Assembly: GCA_963924555.1 (NCBI GenBank)
Contig: OZ004583.1
Location: forward strand, 2,327,501-2,391,500
Origin: Crambe crambe
Lineage: Eukaryota > Porifera > Demospongiae > Poecilosclerida > Crambeidae
DNA length: 64,000 bases
Direction: 5' to 3'
Each line of letters opens with the position of its first letter. Position 1 is the stretch's first letter. Positions 23,108 to 35,159 of this stretch are shown in pieces. The position numbers and the translations under genes are program-made. Below the pieces are notes generated by a model. The model made no database searches. It saw only the letters and a program-made list of their open reading frames with translations, and had not been told where the DNA came from.

Positions 23108-23600
23108 AAGTCTTCATGTCACCTTACATCGGTTTGCAGGACATTCTCCATGTGGATCAATCTGACCTGAAAGCTATCTCCCAGGGCGCCATATCGAGAG
23201 GTAGGTTACCATCTGGTTTGGAGGAGGAGGTGCCCAGTATATGCCCCACCACTGATTCCAGTGTGATATCTAGTGGCACTGATGAAGACTCAGTTGGTAA
23301 ACAAGGTTATGCTAGGCCTGGGACTGCTGGGAGGGACAATGTTATCATGTGATGTGGTGTGTTTCCTATTGTAGTTTGCTTTCTCATTCGGCTGTGGTTG
23401 CCAGGGAGTTGGGCCTTCCCACGGTAGTGGGTGTGTCAGGGGGACTAATGAAGTGTTTGAAGATGGGGATGAGAATTTTGTTGGACGCAGGCATGGGACG
23501 AGTCACCATCCTAGACAACCAGCAGGAAGATAATGCCACTGATAACCAAAACAAAATGAATGTCAAGGAAGACAAGACTTTGATGGAAACTGAAGCTTGA
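23108..23600 (+). pseudogene. PEPS-like copy with large internal deletion
   Basis: Starts with exon 2-type sequence (LQDILHVDQSDLKAISQG, RGRLPSGLEEEV, SSGTDEDSVG). At about 23,293-23,300 it jumps straight into the intron before the final exon (LLSHSAVVARELGLPTVVGV to METEA, stop at 23,600). All middle exons are missing. The first exon (GGKAHNLWELG) is also not found upstream. It is head to head with TRIM1, like the other copies. Confidence 0.75.
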
Positions 23601-23957
23601 AATGTTACAATCAGATTAATTAATTGATTTGCATAATTATATTCATAATTATAATCAATGTCATTTTTTTTCCATGAACAATAATTATGTAACACAATGC
23701 TGTAGCTACAATGGCAACCATTAAGATGAGTGTTCTGAAACAAAAATAGAATAATGCATGTGTTCACTGATTGCTTATAGTAAAGAGGTCATAATCATAA
23801 GAAAAATAATGTTTCATGTATTAATAACTATTATAATATTCACAGGAAGATAAGTGAATCATGATTGACAGGTACACAGTGTTTGTATCCATACCATTGT
23901 TCCATGCCATGTGATGTGAAATAGATTGTGTATGGATTATTATTACTTATGTACTTG

Positions 23958-24212
23958 TCATACATAAGTGGCACAGTTCAAATCTATCTCGTTTTCAGAA
24001 TCAGGAAATGGTGATTTCAGCCTTTCATGGACCAATCCTCCGATATTCATGGGACAACCACCAAGGAAGTGAGGGGATACAGTTTGATTTCTTTCACGTG
24101 GCAACACTGGCAAGTTAATCTGGTGATGATTCAGGCTCATCATGGGCATAGCAGTATTACTAACTGGTGTGGTCGGCTCTTTGGGGGCCAAGTGGCTGTA
24201 CTGTGTGTACTG
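23958..24212 (-). pseudogene. Receptor tail-exon relic 2
   Basis: Reads QYTQYSHLAPKEPTTPVSN...GGLVHERLKSPF...EIDLNCATYV on the minus strand, identical in kind to the last third of the receptor tail (45,024-45,699). Upstream exons are missing. Confidence 0.65.
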
Positions 24213-24259
24213 TGCTTTCTTTCTCCGCACATTAGTTCTAGCTACATATCAGCATTCTA

Positions 24260-24715
24260 GCTAGCTAAGATAGTCTATTTCCAAGAAAAGAACAACAATA
24301 CCTAACCGACTCATGATACCCACATCTACCTTATCAGAGGTGTTGGAAGCAAGATTAGATTGGTCAGGCCTGAAACTGCAATCCCCAGACCATTGAAGTT
24401 CTACAATTTACTATTAATTAGTATTCATGCATCATAGGACACTTTCTCAAGTTATTGATTGGTAGCCACATTAGTGATTAATAACTTTATTTAACTTGTT
24501 TTTCTTAAAATAATTATTGGTCAGGCCTGACTGGCCTTACCTGTTTGCCTATGCTTATATCCCAAGTGATCATTCCATAGCATTTATTGTGATGCAGTGA
24601 TATGTATGCCAGTTACCATCACTTTATTCAGGTGGTCACATACTCTATACATGTGGAGTAATAGTGGTCCCGCAGTCAGTTCCTAGTGCTAATATGATCA
24701 TAGTGGAAGTCTAAT
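24260..24715. other. Non-coding AT-rich spacer
   Basis: No ORF, exon homology or RNA gene was recognised. GGTCAGGCCTGA occurs twice (about 24,361 and 24,520), suggesting one more decayed repeat. Confidence 0.35.
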
Positions 24716-24845
24716 AAACCCCCTGCCTGGACTTTTATTCAATTTTTTATCATGCTTGATGATGGAACCCCCCTCCCCAGTCTCACCCCCCAAAAAAAGA
24801 AAAAAATCAGGTCTGGCTACGCGAGACTACTCCCCCCCCCCCAAA

Positions 24846-24878
<33 letters not shown>

Positions 24879-24948
24879 AAAAAAAACAATGTAGCCAGAC
24901 CCTTTACAGGAGTTCATCCATTGCTATGTAAGTCCAGGCAGGGGGTTT
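24716..24948. mobile_element. Nested MITEs: outer 19-bp TIR element with inner element
   Basis: Outer ends AAACCCCCTGCCTGGACTT (24716-24734) and its exact reverse complement (24930-24948). Inside, GGTCTGGCTAC at about 24,811 and GTAGCCAGACC at about 24,892-24,902 bracket a second insertion. The inner element holds CGCGAGACTACTCC, a C run and a (CAA)n tract. A CAA-derived glutamine ORF here is not a gene. Confidence 0.65.
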
Positions 24949-25179
24949 CATCATGATAGTGGGATTAAGTTGACAGTAGATTTCATTAACATAGCTAGTA
25001 TAGTACAGTGGGGAAGGATTATATCTATAAGGTTATTGCTGAAGACCCTTTACCATGACATTGGCAAGCGGTGTCATCGCTTTTTCCCACAGACACCTTC
25101 AACTAATTAATTACATAGCTAATAATAATTCGTTTTACATAATAAAATAATTATTTTAACAGCATGTGTGTAGCATATT

Positions 25180-26175
25180 AAAATATTTGGAGTCTGTTAT
25201 ATCTCAGAGTGGGAGATGGACTGTGTTAGAGTCTTCCACCACCTCCACTTCTCCCCTCCCTCCCTCCTCTGACCCACTCCATAAGGTGAATCTTGTTCCA
25301 TGTCTGGTGCATACTATCATACCTATCACATCACAAAGAATTGACAGAACCCTTACAAAATTTCAGTTATAATCGTCCTTAATCCTTTAGTTTTTCCCTG
25401 GCTACAGGTCAAGCTGAACGTTATCCAATCTATCCAGAGGTTTCTCGCATCAATGAGCTCAAGTTGGAAGGACATACCCTCCACGATGATCCTGGATTTG
25501 TCATCTACAGCATTGGAGGTATGTACCGTGATGTTTACTGAAATATCACAAGGAAAGGACAGAGTTTTTGAGTGGAAGAGCTCCTTCTCCTTATCTAGCA
25601 ATGATCCACAATAAAAATAATAGCTAGAACCATTCTTATAAATACTCGTGCTTTTAATTCGGTTATATCAAGACAGGATCCTACTCTTTATGATATGTTA
25701 TTTCAGGATAGGGTGCTACTCATTGAAGACAGGGTCCTACTCATGCTATAAATTGTCATCATCATTGGGACAGTTTTAATTAGGCTGTATCAAGATAAGG
25801 GTCTTACTCATTGTGTTATTTTAAGACAGGGTCCTACTCTATTAATCCCATAACCTCAGCTGCTGGTAGGTGAGTTACCCTTCTTTCTTTCCTCTATACA
25901 GTTTGAGACATACCTGTTCCAGCATGGTCGTTACCAGGTGTGTGTGGCTAACAAGTGCTGCTTCTCTGATCGTGTGGTGTGATGAGTCATTGCTTGGAGT
26001 GTGGAATGGACTGGCAATGGCTGTTGTAGTGCAGGTGAGTGTTGTCAGGTCTCCAACCACACATAGCTAGCCTCGTACCCAGCGAGGAAGCTGCTAACAT
26101 AGCATTGACATCTTGTGAGAAGATGGGATAACCTCAGGATTTCGAGTGGGCAATGCAAAAGGGTGAATACTGTGA
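25180..26175 (+). pseudogene. Scrambled PEPS-like exon relics
   Basis: In order: a piece like exon 13 (GGGAGATGGACTG at about 25,209), a piece like exon 14 (LNVIQSIQRF, about 25,410-25,520), exon 3-like sequence (FETYLFQHGRYQVCVAN, about 25,903-26,035) and a bit of exon 5 (EEAANIA, DFEWAMQKGE, about 26,080-26,170). This 13-14-3-5 order shows remains of two tandem copies with most exons lost. No open frame is maintained. Confidence 0.65.
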
Positions 26176-26179
26176 GTAC

Positions 26180-26454
26180 CTTTCAATAAGCATTCTTCCA
26201 TGTCCCCACTGAGTCACAGTAAAACTCCAAAATAAAATTATTTGTGGGTTTATTCATTGATTAGTAGCATCAATGGTTAAAATACCACATAGGCCTTTGA
26301 TATTCCTATCATAGCTGCATTTAATCACAAGAGGGGGAGGGGGTGTAAAATTGTAACCATTGGCTCTTTGAGATCTAAATAGGAGGTAGTTTGGTCATAT
26401 CATGTGTACATATCTCTCTGCTGTGGAACCTTTTCAGATAGACATTTACTGAAA

Positions 26455-26499
<45 letters not shown>

Positions 26500-27597
26500 C
26501 ACACACACACCAATACTAGGGGGTGGAATGAGAGGGTACTACTAAATGCCTTTGTGATATGGTGACATCATGCTTCACTTACCACAATACCTTGCATTTC
26601 CCTAATAAAATCAATGATGAATGGATATATCTTCAAGGGGAATCTCTCCCCCCTAGCTGTATGAAACCATGGTCAACAATTGTATAATAATGCATTGCAT
26701 GGAACAAGGGTTGTGTAGAAGCTAGCTACAATCCTGTGCAATTTAAACAATTGTTGAGGCTGAAGTTGAAGTGTTCTAATCACTACTGACTGCAGTTTTG
26801 ATGCAATAGGTACCTTCTGAGGTTGAAGTGGTTAGCTACTACTGGCTGTGAATAAGACTGCACATGTGCTGAGGGTTAATGCCTTGCTTGAATTATACTG
26901 ATAACTCTTGGCCAGTAGAGGAAGTATTGAAGTTGTATATAGCTAATTTATTACAACAGACTTTTTTAACTAGCTATTGTGCTTTATGTGCATGTCACTT
27001 TAGCTAGTGCTTTTCATTTTATCAGAGTATCAGAGAGTACGATAGTACTCTCTAAGTACGGATGGCACGGATGCTCCATTGGAGTAGTACCTAATATTTT
27101 CTTAGAATACTTCCCTCCTACAGTCAGCAACTCCTAACTTGAAGACAAAACACCTTCGACTCAAGTATGAAGAGCAGAAGACAAAGCAGTACGTGTTATT
27201 TTACAGTGACTTCTAAAATTGCCGTTTTCATCTGGTTGTTTATCATCATCATCATCATAATGTCCCACCCCTGTACACATGAATCTTGAACCTTGACCTC
27301 ACAACTTACTAGCAAATCTGACTCTCTTGATGTTGGTCAGGGTCTCTCAATGCTCAGAGTGTAAACCCTAGGCACCAGTAAAGGCCTTAAAAAAATTGCA
27401 TACAAAATTAATGGCAATCTTTATTATAAACTGTATAGATAGCATTAGTTATTCATTTCAGCTCATACAATAATTATGATGAAACTTCCAATGAACTACA
27501 TAGCTAAAATACGAACTTTAACTTTGATAGCAGGATCACAGCATCCAGTTGCCTTAAGCCATGGGCCCGGGTATGAGGCTACCAGTTGCCTATAATA
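26180..27597. other. Non-coding spacer with poly-C/CA tract
   Basis: No gene. A C run at about 26,457-26,485 continues into (CA)n. The stretch around 26,830-27,010 is paralogous to 34,140-34,300 (shared CTTGGCCAGTAGAG), so it belongs to the duplicated block. A short palindrome CAGAGAGTACGATAGTACTCTCT at about 27,027 resembles the 5' end of family R1. Confidence 0.45.
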
Positions 27598-29196
27598 TAA
27601 TAAGGGAAAAAGCATTTCGTGAAATGAAAAAAGATGTAGGGATGACCACTGCACAAAAAAGTAAGGAAACAAGAAGGATGGAATCTTTGTTCTGTATATC
27701 CAGCCAACAATCCCTACATATACGTCGGGTAGCTTCAGATTATAGTGTAGTAATGTACGTACATGTAGGGATTGTTGGCTGGATATACAGAACAAAGATT
27801 CCATCCTTCTTGTTTCCTTACTTTTTTGTGCAGTGGTCATCCCTACATCTTTTTTCATTTCACGAAATGCTTTTTCCCTTACTTGTTCCTGGTCTTTTTT
27901 TCCTCTCTTTTATGGTTTTAGCTATGTATAGAGTTCATTCTTCTATGTGTATGCAGGGACAGATGAAAGAAGAATAGTTCTCCAATAGCATATCAGCCCA
28001 ATCACTATCGAGTCAAGGTGGAGGTAGAAGATGCTGAAATAGAGTCTACCTTGTTGAATCTAAATCCCCGAGTCGATACAGTAGTCTATCATCATCATCA
28101 CTATTCTAGCTACATATAGCTAAAGTCTATTCGCGTTCACCTCGACCTTTTTATATCCGTGATAACTTGCTCAATTCTTGACCAATTTCAAAATTTCAAA
28201 CACCAGCAGCTAGCTAATTATCCGAGATTTATGATGATACTTTTTATAAAGACTTAATCCTTACCAGTAAGAAGTTAGCTGTATGTCCCATAAGCAAAGT
28301 ATGGAGCTGCCATTCACCACAAGGAATGTAGTGCGCGCGCATTGCGCGCGATAGAGCATGCAACAACAATGGCTGCCAGGTGCTACTGAATCTCGAGTAA
28401 GTTAGCTAGCTTACGCAAGTAACTGCTGGTTAAAACTAAGAAATATGAATAGTTCAGCTAACTAGAAAACTGAATCACAGAATCTTTTAGCTAACTAGAT
28501 CGATAGAATCAGAGAAGTCACATTTTCAAGTTTAACTACAATATTCGAATCACTGCTAATCTTCCCGGCAGTTTAGCTTATACAGAACATTCATTGCTAA
28601 ACCCTCCAGGAGTTGCTGGGATCAGGAAAGGAAGGAGCAGGCTTGAGATGTCAGCTGAACCACCCTACCTCTCTGGGGATTGTCCAGTAGAAGAACAAGG
28701 CAGAAGTCCAGGGAGAGTCATGGCAGGCATGAGAGAAAGTCACGCAAAAACGAGAAAAGAAACGAGAAAATAACTTGATCTAAACTGATAACACGTGGCT
28801 TGGCTCCAATTACCCGCGCATACTTCTAGCCATAACTATGTGGCTAATTGGATTAATACGCGTTCTTACGTAAGCTTACTACACCACAGCTACTTCCGGG
28901 GTCGAGGTGAACGCGAATAGACTTTAGCTAGCTAGAGGCAGCTGAATAATATTATAATTTCGAATAATTGGATATCAAATACATGCGCATGCGTATTATA
29001 GAAAAGATGGCTTCCTAATTGAATTAGTCGAGTGCTGTGCTCCTTAGTGTCTCCTTTTTCATCGACTCTTTCGAGGATCAACGAGTAGAAAAGATCGTAG
29101 TTCGTAGAATTTGGAGTGGATTTGTCCAGAAATCATAGCTGTAGCTTGAGTGGTTCGAGAGATATGGTTGTCTAAGAAGAATAATAAGAAGAAGAA
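27598..29196 (-). mobile_element. Family R1 copy in reverse orientation, interrupted
   Basis: Hairpin arms at about 27,602-27,725 and 27,765-27,882, followed by the R1 body in reverse (TATTATAGAAAAGATGGCTT etc. near 29,000) up to the microsatellite at 29,190. The 5' end is missing. The body is split by a separate 0.8-kb element at 28,118-28,930. Confidence 0.75.
28118..28930. mobile_element. 0.8-kb TIR element inserted into R1
   Basis: Perfect 28-bp inverted ends: CTAAAGTCTATTCGCGTTCA continuing to CCTCGACC (28120-28147), and the complement at 28900-28927. The uninterrupted R1 copy at about 31,050-31,090 is the empty site. It has no coding capacity; the interior contains a GCGCGCGC-ATT-GCGCGCG palindrome at about 28,333. 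Confidence 0.8.
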
Positions 29197-29200
29197 TAAT

Positions 29201-29446
29201 CAGAGAGTGCGGTAGCACTCTCTATGTAGGGATGACTCGGACGGCCGCGCGCGCCGCCTATAGACTAATACTAAAGTGAAATTCTAGTTCTCCCACTTAG
29301 ACCTAACAAAAGCTACTGTGAATGATTATCCAGCCTACTAGAGCCTACTACAATGTGCAGACCAAGTTTCAGGACCAGGGAGCTTACCGTTTCAGAAATA
29401 CGGCAAGCAGGTAAATCACTATATTCTTCTTCTTCTCTATTATTAT
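29201..29446 (+). mobile_element. Family R1, 5' end only
   Basis: Starts CAGAGAGTGCGGTAGCACTC and stops within the TTC/ATT microsatellite, where the next full copy begins directly. Confidence 0.75.
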
Positions 29447-30529
29447 CAGAGAGTGCGGTAGCACTCTCTATGTAGGGATGACTCGGACGGCCGCGCGCGC
29501 CGCCTATAGACTAATACTAAAGTGAAATTCCAGTTCTCCCACTTAGACCTAACAAAAGCTACTGTGAATGATTATCCAGCCTACTAGAGCCTACTACAAT
29601 GTGCAGACCAAGTTTCAGGACCAGGGAGCTTACCGTTTCAGAAATACGGCAAGCAGGTAAATCGCTATATTCTTCTTCTTCTCTATTATTATTATTATTA
29701 TTATTATTATTCTTCTTAGACAACCATATCTCTCGAACCACTCAAGCTACAGCCATGATTTCTGGACAAATCCACTCCAAATTCTACCAACTACGATCTT
29801 TTCTACTCGTTGATCCTCGAAAGAGTCGATGAAAAAGGAGACACTATGGAGCACAGCACTCGACTAATTCAATTAGGAAGCCATCTTTTCTATAATACGC
29901 ATGCGCATGTATTTGAATATCCAATTATTCGAAATCATAATATTACTCAGCTGTCTCTAGCTAGCTAGCTAGCTCTAGCTCTGGATAATGATGATGATAG
30001 ACTACTGTATCGATTCGGGGATTTAGATTCACCACGGTAGACTCTATTTCAGCATCTTCGACCTCCAAGTATGGCTCAACAACACAACACCTTGACTCGA
30101 TAATGATTGGGCTGGTATTGGAGAACTATTGGAGAACTTCTTTCATCTGTCCCTGCATACACATAGAAGAATGAACTCTAATCATAGCTAAAACCATAAA
30201 AGAGAGGAAAAAAGACCAGGAACAAGTAAGGGAAAAAGCATTTCGTGAAATGAAAAAAAGATGTAGGGATGACCACTGCTCAAAAAAGTAAGGAAACAAG
30301 AAGGATGGAAATGGGATCAATCTTTGTTCTGTATATCCAGCCAACAATCCCTACATATACGTCAGGTAACTTCAGATTATAGTGTAGTAATGTGTGTATA
30401 TGTAGGGATTGTTGGCTGGATATACAGAACAAAGATTGATCCCATTTCCATCCTTCTTGTTTCCTTACTTTTTTGAGCAGTGGTCATCCCTACATCTTTT
30501 TTTCATTTCACGAAATGCTTTTTCCCTTA
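29447..30529 (+). mobile_element. Family R1, full copy
   Basis: Same start, microsatellite, body and terminal hairpin (about 30,222-30,529) as the copy at 1175-2254. It ends TTTTCCCTTA and is followed at once by another R1 start, giving a head-to-tail junction. Confidence 0.85.
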
Positions 30530-30530
30530 T

Positions 30531-31596
30531 CAGAGAGTGCGGTAGCACTCTCTATGTAGGGATGACTCGGACGGCCGCGCGCGCCGCCTATAGACTAATA
30601 CTAAAGTGAAATTCTAGTTCTCCCACTTAGACCTAACAAAAGCTACTGTGAATGATTATCCAGCCTACTAGAGCCTACTACAATGTGCAGACCAAGTTTC
30701 AGGACCAGGGAGCTTACCGTTTCAGAAATACGGCAAGCAGGTAAATCGCTATATTCTTCTTCTTCTCTATTATTATTATTATTATTATTCTTCTTATTAT
30801 TATTCTTCTTAGACAACCATATCTCTCGAACCACTCAAGCTACAGCTATGATTTCTGGACAAATCCACTCCAAATTCTACGAACTACGATCTTTTCTACT
30901 CGTTGATCCTCGAAAGAGTCGATGAAAAAGGAGACACTAAGGAGCACAGCACTCGACTAATTCAATTAGGAAGCCATCTTTTCTATAATACGCATGCGCA
31001 TGTATTTGATATCCAATTATTCGAAATTATAATATTACTCAGCTGCCTCTAGCTAGGTCCTAGGTATAGGTATATGTAGCTAGAATAATGATGATGATGA
31101 TAGACTACTGTATCGACTCGGGGATTTAGATTAAACAAGGTAGACTCTATTTCAGCATCTTCTACCTCCACCTTGACTCGTTGATAGTGATTGGGCTGGT
31201 ATGCTATTGGAGAACTATTCTTCTTTCATCTGTCCCTGCATACACATAGAAGAATGAACTCTATACATAGCTAAAACCATAAAAGAGAGGAAAAAAAGAC
31301 CAGGAACAAGTAAGGGAAAAAGCATTTCGTGAAATGAAAAAAGATGTAGGGATGACCACTGCACAAAAAAGTAAGGAAACAAGAAGGATGGAATCTTTGT
31401 TCTGTATATCCAGCCAACAATCCCTACATGTACGTACATTAGCTACTACACTATAATCTGAAGCTACCCGACGTATATGTAGGGATTGTTGGCTGGATAT
31501 ACAGAACAAAGATTCCATCCTTCTTGTTTCCTTACTTTTTTGTGCAGTGGTCATCCCTACATCTTTTTTCATTTCACGAAATGCTTTTTCCCTTAC

Positions 31597-31600
<4 letters not shown>
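30531..31600 (+). mobile_element. Family R1, full copy with inverted hairpin loop
   Basis: Body as in the copy before it. Between the hairpin arms (about 31,310-31,430 and 31,480-31,600) the loop reads TTAGCTACTACACTATAATC, the reverse complement of the loop in the copies at 2.1, 30.4 and 32.3 kb, although the flanks keep the same orientation. Confidence 0.8.
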
Positions 31601-31628
<28 letters not shown>

Positions 31629-32440
31629 CTTAGACAACCATATCTCTCGAACCACTCAAGCTACAGCCATGATTTCTGGACAAATCCACTCCAAATTCTA
31701 CCAACTACGATCTTTTCTACTCGTTGATCCTCGAAAGAGTTGATGAAAAAGGAGACACTATGGAGCACAGCACTCGACTAATTCAATTAGGAAGCCATCT
31801 TTTCTATAATACGCATGCGCATGTATTTGAATATCCAATTATTCGAAATCATAATATTACTCAGCTGTCTCTAGCTAGCTAGCTAGCTCTAGCTAGCTCT
31901 GGATAATGATGATGATAGACTACTGTATCGATTCGGGGATTTAGATTCACCACGGTAGACTCTATTTCAGCATCTTCGACCTCCAAGTATGGCTCAACAA
32001 CACAACACCTTGACTGGATAATGATTGGGCTGGTATTGGAGAACTTCTTTCATCTGTCCCTGCATACACATAGAAGAATGAACTCTAATCATAGCTAAAA
32101 CCATAAAAGAGAGGAAAAAAGACCAGGAACAAGTAAGGGAAAAAGCATTTCGTGAAATGAAAAAAAGATGTAGGGATGACCACTGCTCAAAAAAGTAAGG
32201 AAACAAGAAGGATGGAAATGGGATCAATCTTTGTTCTGTATATCCAGCCAACAATCCCTACATATACGTCAGGTAACTTCAGATTATAGTGTAGTAATGT
32301 GTGTATATGTAGGGATTGTTGGCTGGATATACAGAACAAAGATTGATCCCATTTCCATCCTTCTTGTTTCCTTACTTTTTTGAGCAGTGGTCATCCCTAC
32401 ATCTTTTTTTCATTTCACGAAATGCTTTTTCCCTTACTTG
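31601..32440 (+). mobile_element. Family R1, 5'-truncated copy
   Basis: Begins inside the ATT microsatellite, then has the complete body and hairpin. It was probably joined to the previous copy by recombination in the microsatellite. Confidence 0.75.
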
Positions 32441-32692
32441 TAATAATAATAATAGAGAAGAAGAAGAATATAGCGATTTACCTGCTTGCCGTATTTCTGA
32501 AACGGTAAGCTCCCTGGTCCTGAAACTTGGTCTGCACATTGTAGTAGGCTCTAGTAGGCTGGATAATCATTCACAGTAGCTTTTGTTAGGTCTAAGTGGG
32601 GGAACTGGAATTTCACTTTTGTATTAGTCTATAGGCGGCGCGCGCGGCCGTCCGAGTCATCCCTACATAGAGAGTGCTACCGCACTCTCTGA
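32440..32692 (-). mobile_element. Family R1, inverted 5' end
   Basis: Reverse complement of the R1 5' part, ending GAGAGTGCTACCGCACTCTC at the right. With the upstream copy it forms a tail-to-tail junction. Confidence 0.75.
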
Positions 32693-32699
32693 TAATAGA

Positions 32700-33162
32700 T
32701 AATAGAGCATTACTAAGATTATGAACAAATGAAGGAAAAAATATTTATTCTAAACTAAAAAAGAAAAGTAGGATGGCTGTGTACAGTTCAAAAAAAAGTT
32801 CAGCAACAAGAGATTGAACCTCAGTCGAGTAACATTGACCATTCTTATAAATGTTTATGCTTTTAATTAGGCAATTAGGCTATATCAAGATATGGGTCCT
32901 ACTCGTTATGGCACATATCTGTTTTTAATTAGGCTATTTCAGGATAGGGTGCTACTCATTGTTCTCAATTAAGACAGGGTCCTACTCATTCATGTCATCA
33001 TTTGTCCTATTCATTGGGACAGAATTTAATTAGGCTGTGTCAAGATAAGGGTCCTACTCATTGTGCTATTTTAAGACAGGGTCCTACCCATAACCTTTAG
33101 CTTATCTGAGTTGTCATCTTCCTGGTAGGTGAATTATAATAACCCTTCTTTCTCTCCTCTTC
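32700..33162. other. PEPS-like intron remnant with GGGTCCTACTC repeats
   Basis: Holds several copies of GACAGGGTCCTACTCATT-type motifs separated by AT-rich sequence, the same family as the intronic array at 42,700-43,190. No exon is present. Confidence 0.5.
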
Positions 33163-33530
33163 ATGTACACTGCAGGTCAGTTTGAGACATACCTATTCCA
33201 GGGTGGTCTGTACCGTGTGTGCATGGCCATCAAGAGGTGCTGGTGCTTCTACTTCTCTGAGCGTGTGATGAGTCATCACTTGGAGTGTGGAATGTCTACC
33301 ACTGGACTGGCAATGGCTGTTGTGGTACAGGTGAGTGTTGTCAGGTCTCCAACCACATATAACACCTACATAGCTACATGATAAGGTGTCCCATGTCTTC
33401 AGGTGATGATGAAATCAGAGGCAAGTGGTGTGGGGTTCAAGCTCGGTGAAGCCAGCAGTGTGAGGGAGTAGGCTGTGGATAAGAACCTCCAGAAGAGCCC
33501 CTCAGGATTTTGAGTGCTCAATGAGCATTC
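33163..33530 (+). pseudogene. PEPS-like exon 3/4 relic
   Basis: Exon 3-type sequence GQFETYLFQGGLYRVCMAIK...MSTTGLAMAVVVQ, then a GT donor, then a degenerate exon 4 (VMMKSEASGVGF) that collapses into exon 5 debris with stops. Confidence 0.7.
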
Positions 33531-33539
33531 TTCCCTGTC

Positions 33540-34560
33540 CCCACTGAGTCACAGTAAAACCTCCAAGAAAGAATATTCATTGGCTTTATTTGTTGATTAG
33601 TAACAAACAAGTGTGTGTGTTGATGTTTGCATGCTTACTTTTAACAGGAGCTCATATCTTCATTATACTACCTTGATTTAGCTCTTGTCTTTGAGAGCTT
33701 TCCAATGTTGTACTTAGTTATAACTTTACCCCCCCCCCCCCCCCCCCCCAATTAAATGTCAGCTATGATAGGAATATCAAAGGCCTCCTAAGTATGTGGT
33801 AATTTTAACCACTGAGGTCATGTCAAGTCTTAGAGGTAGTGAAATGAAAATGACTAAGAAATCATCTCTTTGATTGCAAAATAGCTGTGGAAGGAGCAGA
33901 AATAGAATATGTTCTTTTTCAGGACGTGCTATATAGACATTTAAAAATCAAAAACAGATATAGCTATTCGATTGTAACTTCATTTATAGGGAAATGCAGG
34001 GCATTGTGGCAAATGAAGCATGATGTCACCATATTCCAAAGGACAGAATTGGAAGAATGTACGAGATACGTCATAATTATATACATAGTAGCACTCTCTC
34101 ATTCAACCCCCTAGTGGTTTGCTTCGCAATTTATGGGTGCATGTGCTGAGGGTTAATGGTCCTTATTCCATCCCAAATATTTTTATTACTTGAATTATAC
34201 TAACGATAATGTACTCTTGGCCAGTAGAGCAAGTATTGAAGTTGTGTGTAATTTATTATAGCAGACTATTTAACTAGCTATTGTGTTTTATGTGCATGTT
34301 GAGGGTTAGCACTTCAGTGCTGTTCATTCCAGTAGTGAGCGATAGCGATCACAAGAAAGAGGACTGAATATCCAGGCCATGGTTGACAGCAGATTCAATA
34401 TCCATCCTATACAAACGAGAGTTTGAAGACCCTTACCATGATTTTAATTGTGATAATGAATAATAATTTCATATCTGTAAAATTCCTTTACATAAAATTA
34501 ATGATGTTTATAACTATAGTTAATAGTAGCATGTGTGCAAAAACTGAGTGCATTAAAATA
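33540..34560. other. Non-coding spacer with poly-C tract
   Basis: C run at about 33,729-33,750. From 34,140 the sequence parallels 26,850-27,010, then the stretch next to the 59-bp arrays (GAGGGTTAGCACTTCAGTGC at about 34,300). The minisatellite itself is absent here. No gene seen. Confidence 0.45.
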
Positions 34561-34563
34561 TTT

Positions 34564-35030
34564 GGAGTCTGTTATTATTACCATCACAAACATACAACAA
34601 ACCATCCTCATCAACATTCACTCCACGTGGATGATTAAAGTGACCTTCATCACTACCACACTGTCCAAATGAGGCCACATGCTCCCCCTTGGTGGTGTAT
34701 ACTTGTATATTGTGTTTGTTGAAATTGGCCACATAAACATATTCATCACTTCAGTTACACACACACCATGAGGGTCACTCAACTCCTTCCTTCCAAATGA
34801 GTGGAGGACTTCACCTCTATTACTGAGGACTTGAACACAAGGATTCTTGTTAACAACACTAACATACAGGTTACCATGTTTGTCAGAAGATAATTTGATC
34901 GAATGTTCCTGTGCCTTCTTGATGAGAAACGATTTCCCTAACGTACTCCAGTTCTGTAGTGCATACCTTGATAGTACCATGATTATTACATTCAGTCACC
35001 ATGACTTCATCTCCAACCACAGTCACATCG
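34564..35030 (-). pseudogene. TRIM-NHL fragment (last NHL blades)
   Basis: Minus strand reads KVYTTELEYVREIV-like sequence, SSDKHGNLYVSVVNKNPCVQ, GEVLHSFGRKELSDPHGVCV, a frameshift near 34,750, then HNIQVYTTKGEHVASFG and GVNVDEDGLLYVC. It is cut at about 35,030, where 44-bp-repeat-type sequence begins. RING to filamin parts are absent. Confidence 0.8.
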
Positions 35031-35159
35031 TATCGTACGGATGTGACGGACGTACGGACCCATTAGGACACCATTGTACTGAATTGTATTGTACTGAAGA
35101 TTAATAGGGACGCCCCTCTGATTAGGACACCATTGTACTGAAGATTAATACATTAATAA

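Noticed and set aside
24756-24956. Poly-glutamine/lysine ORF
   Set aside because: It is a (CAA)n and poly-A tract inside a MITE.
25870-26070. Small independent gene
   Set aside because: It is a degenerate PEPS exon 3 with flanking intron.
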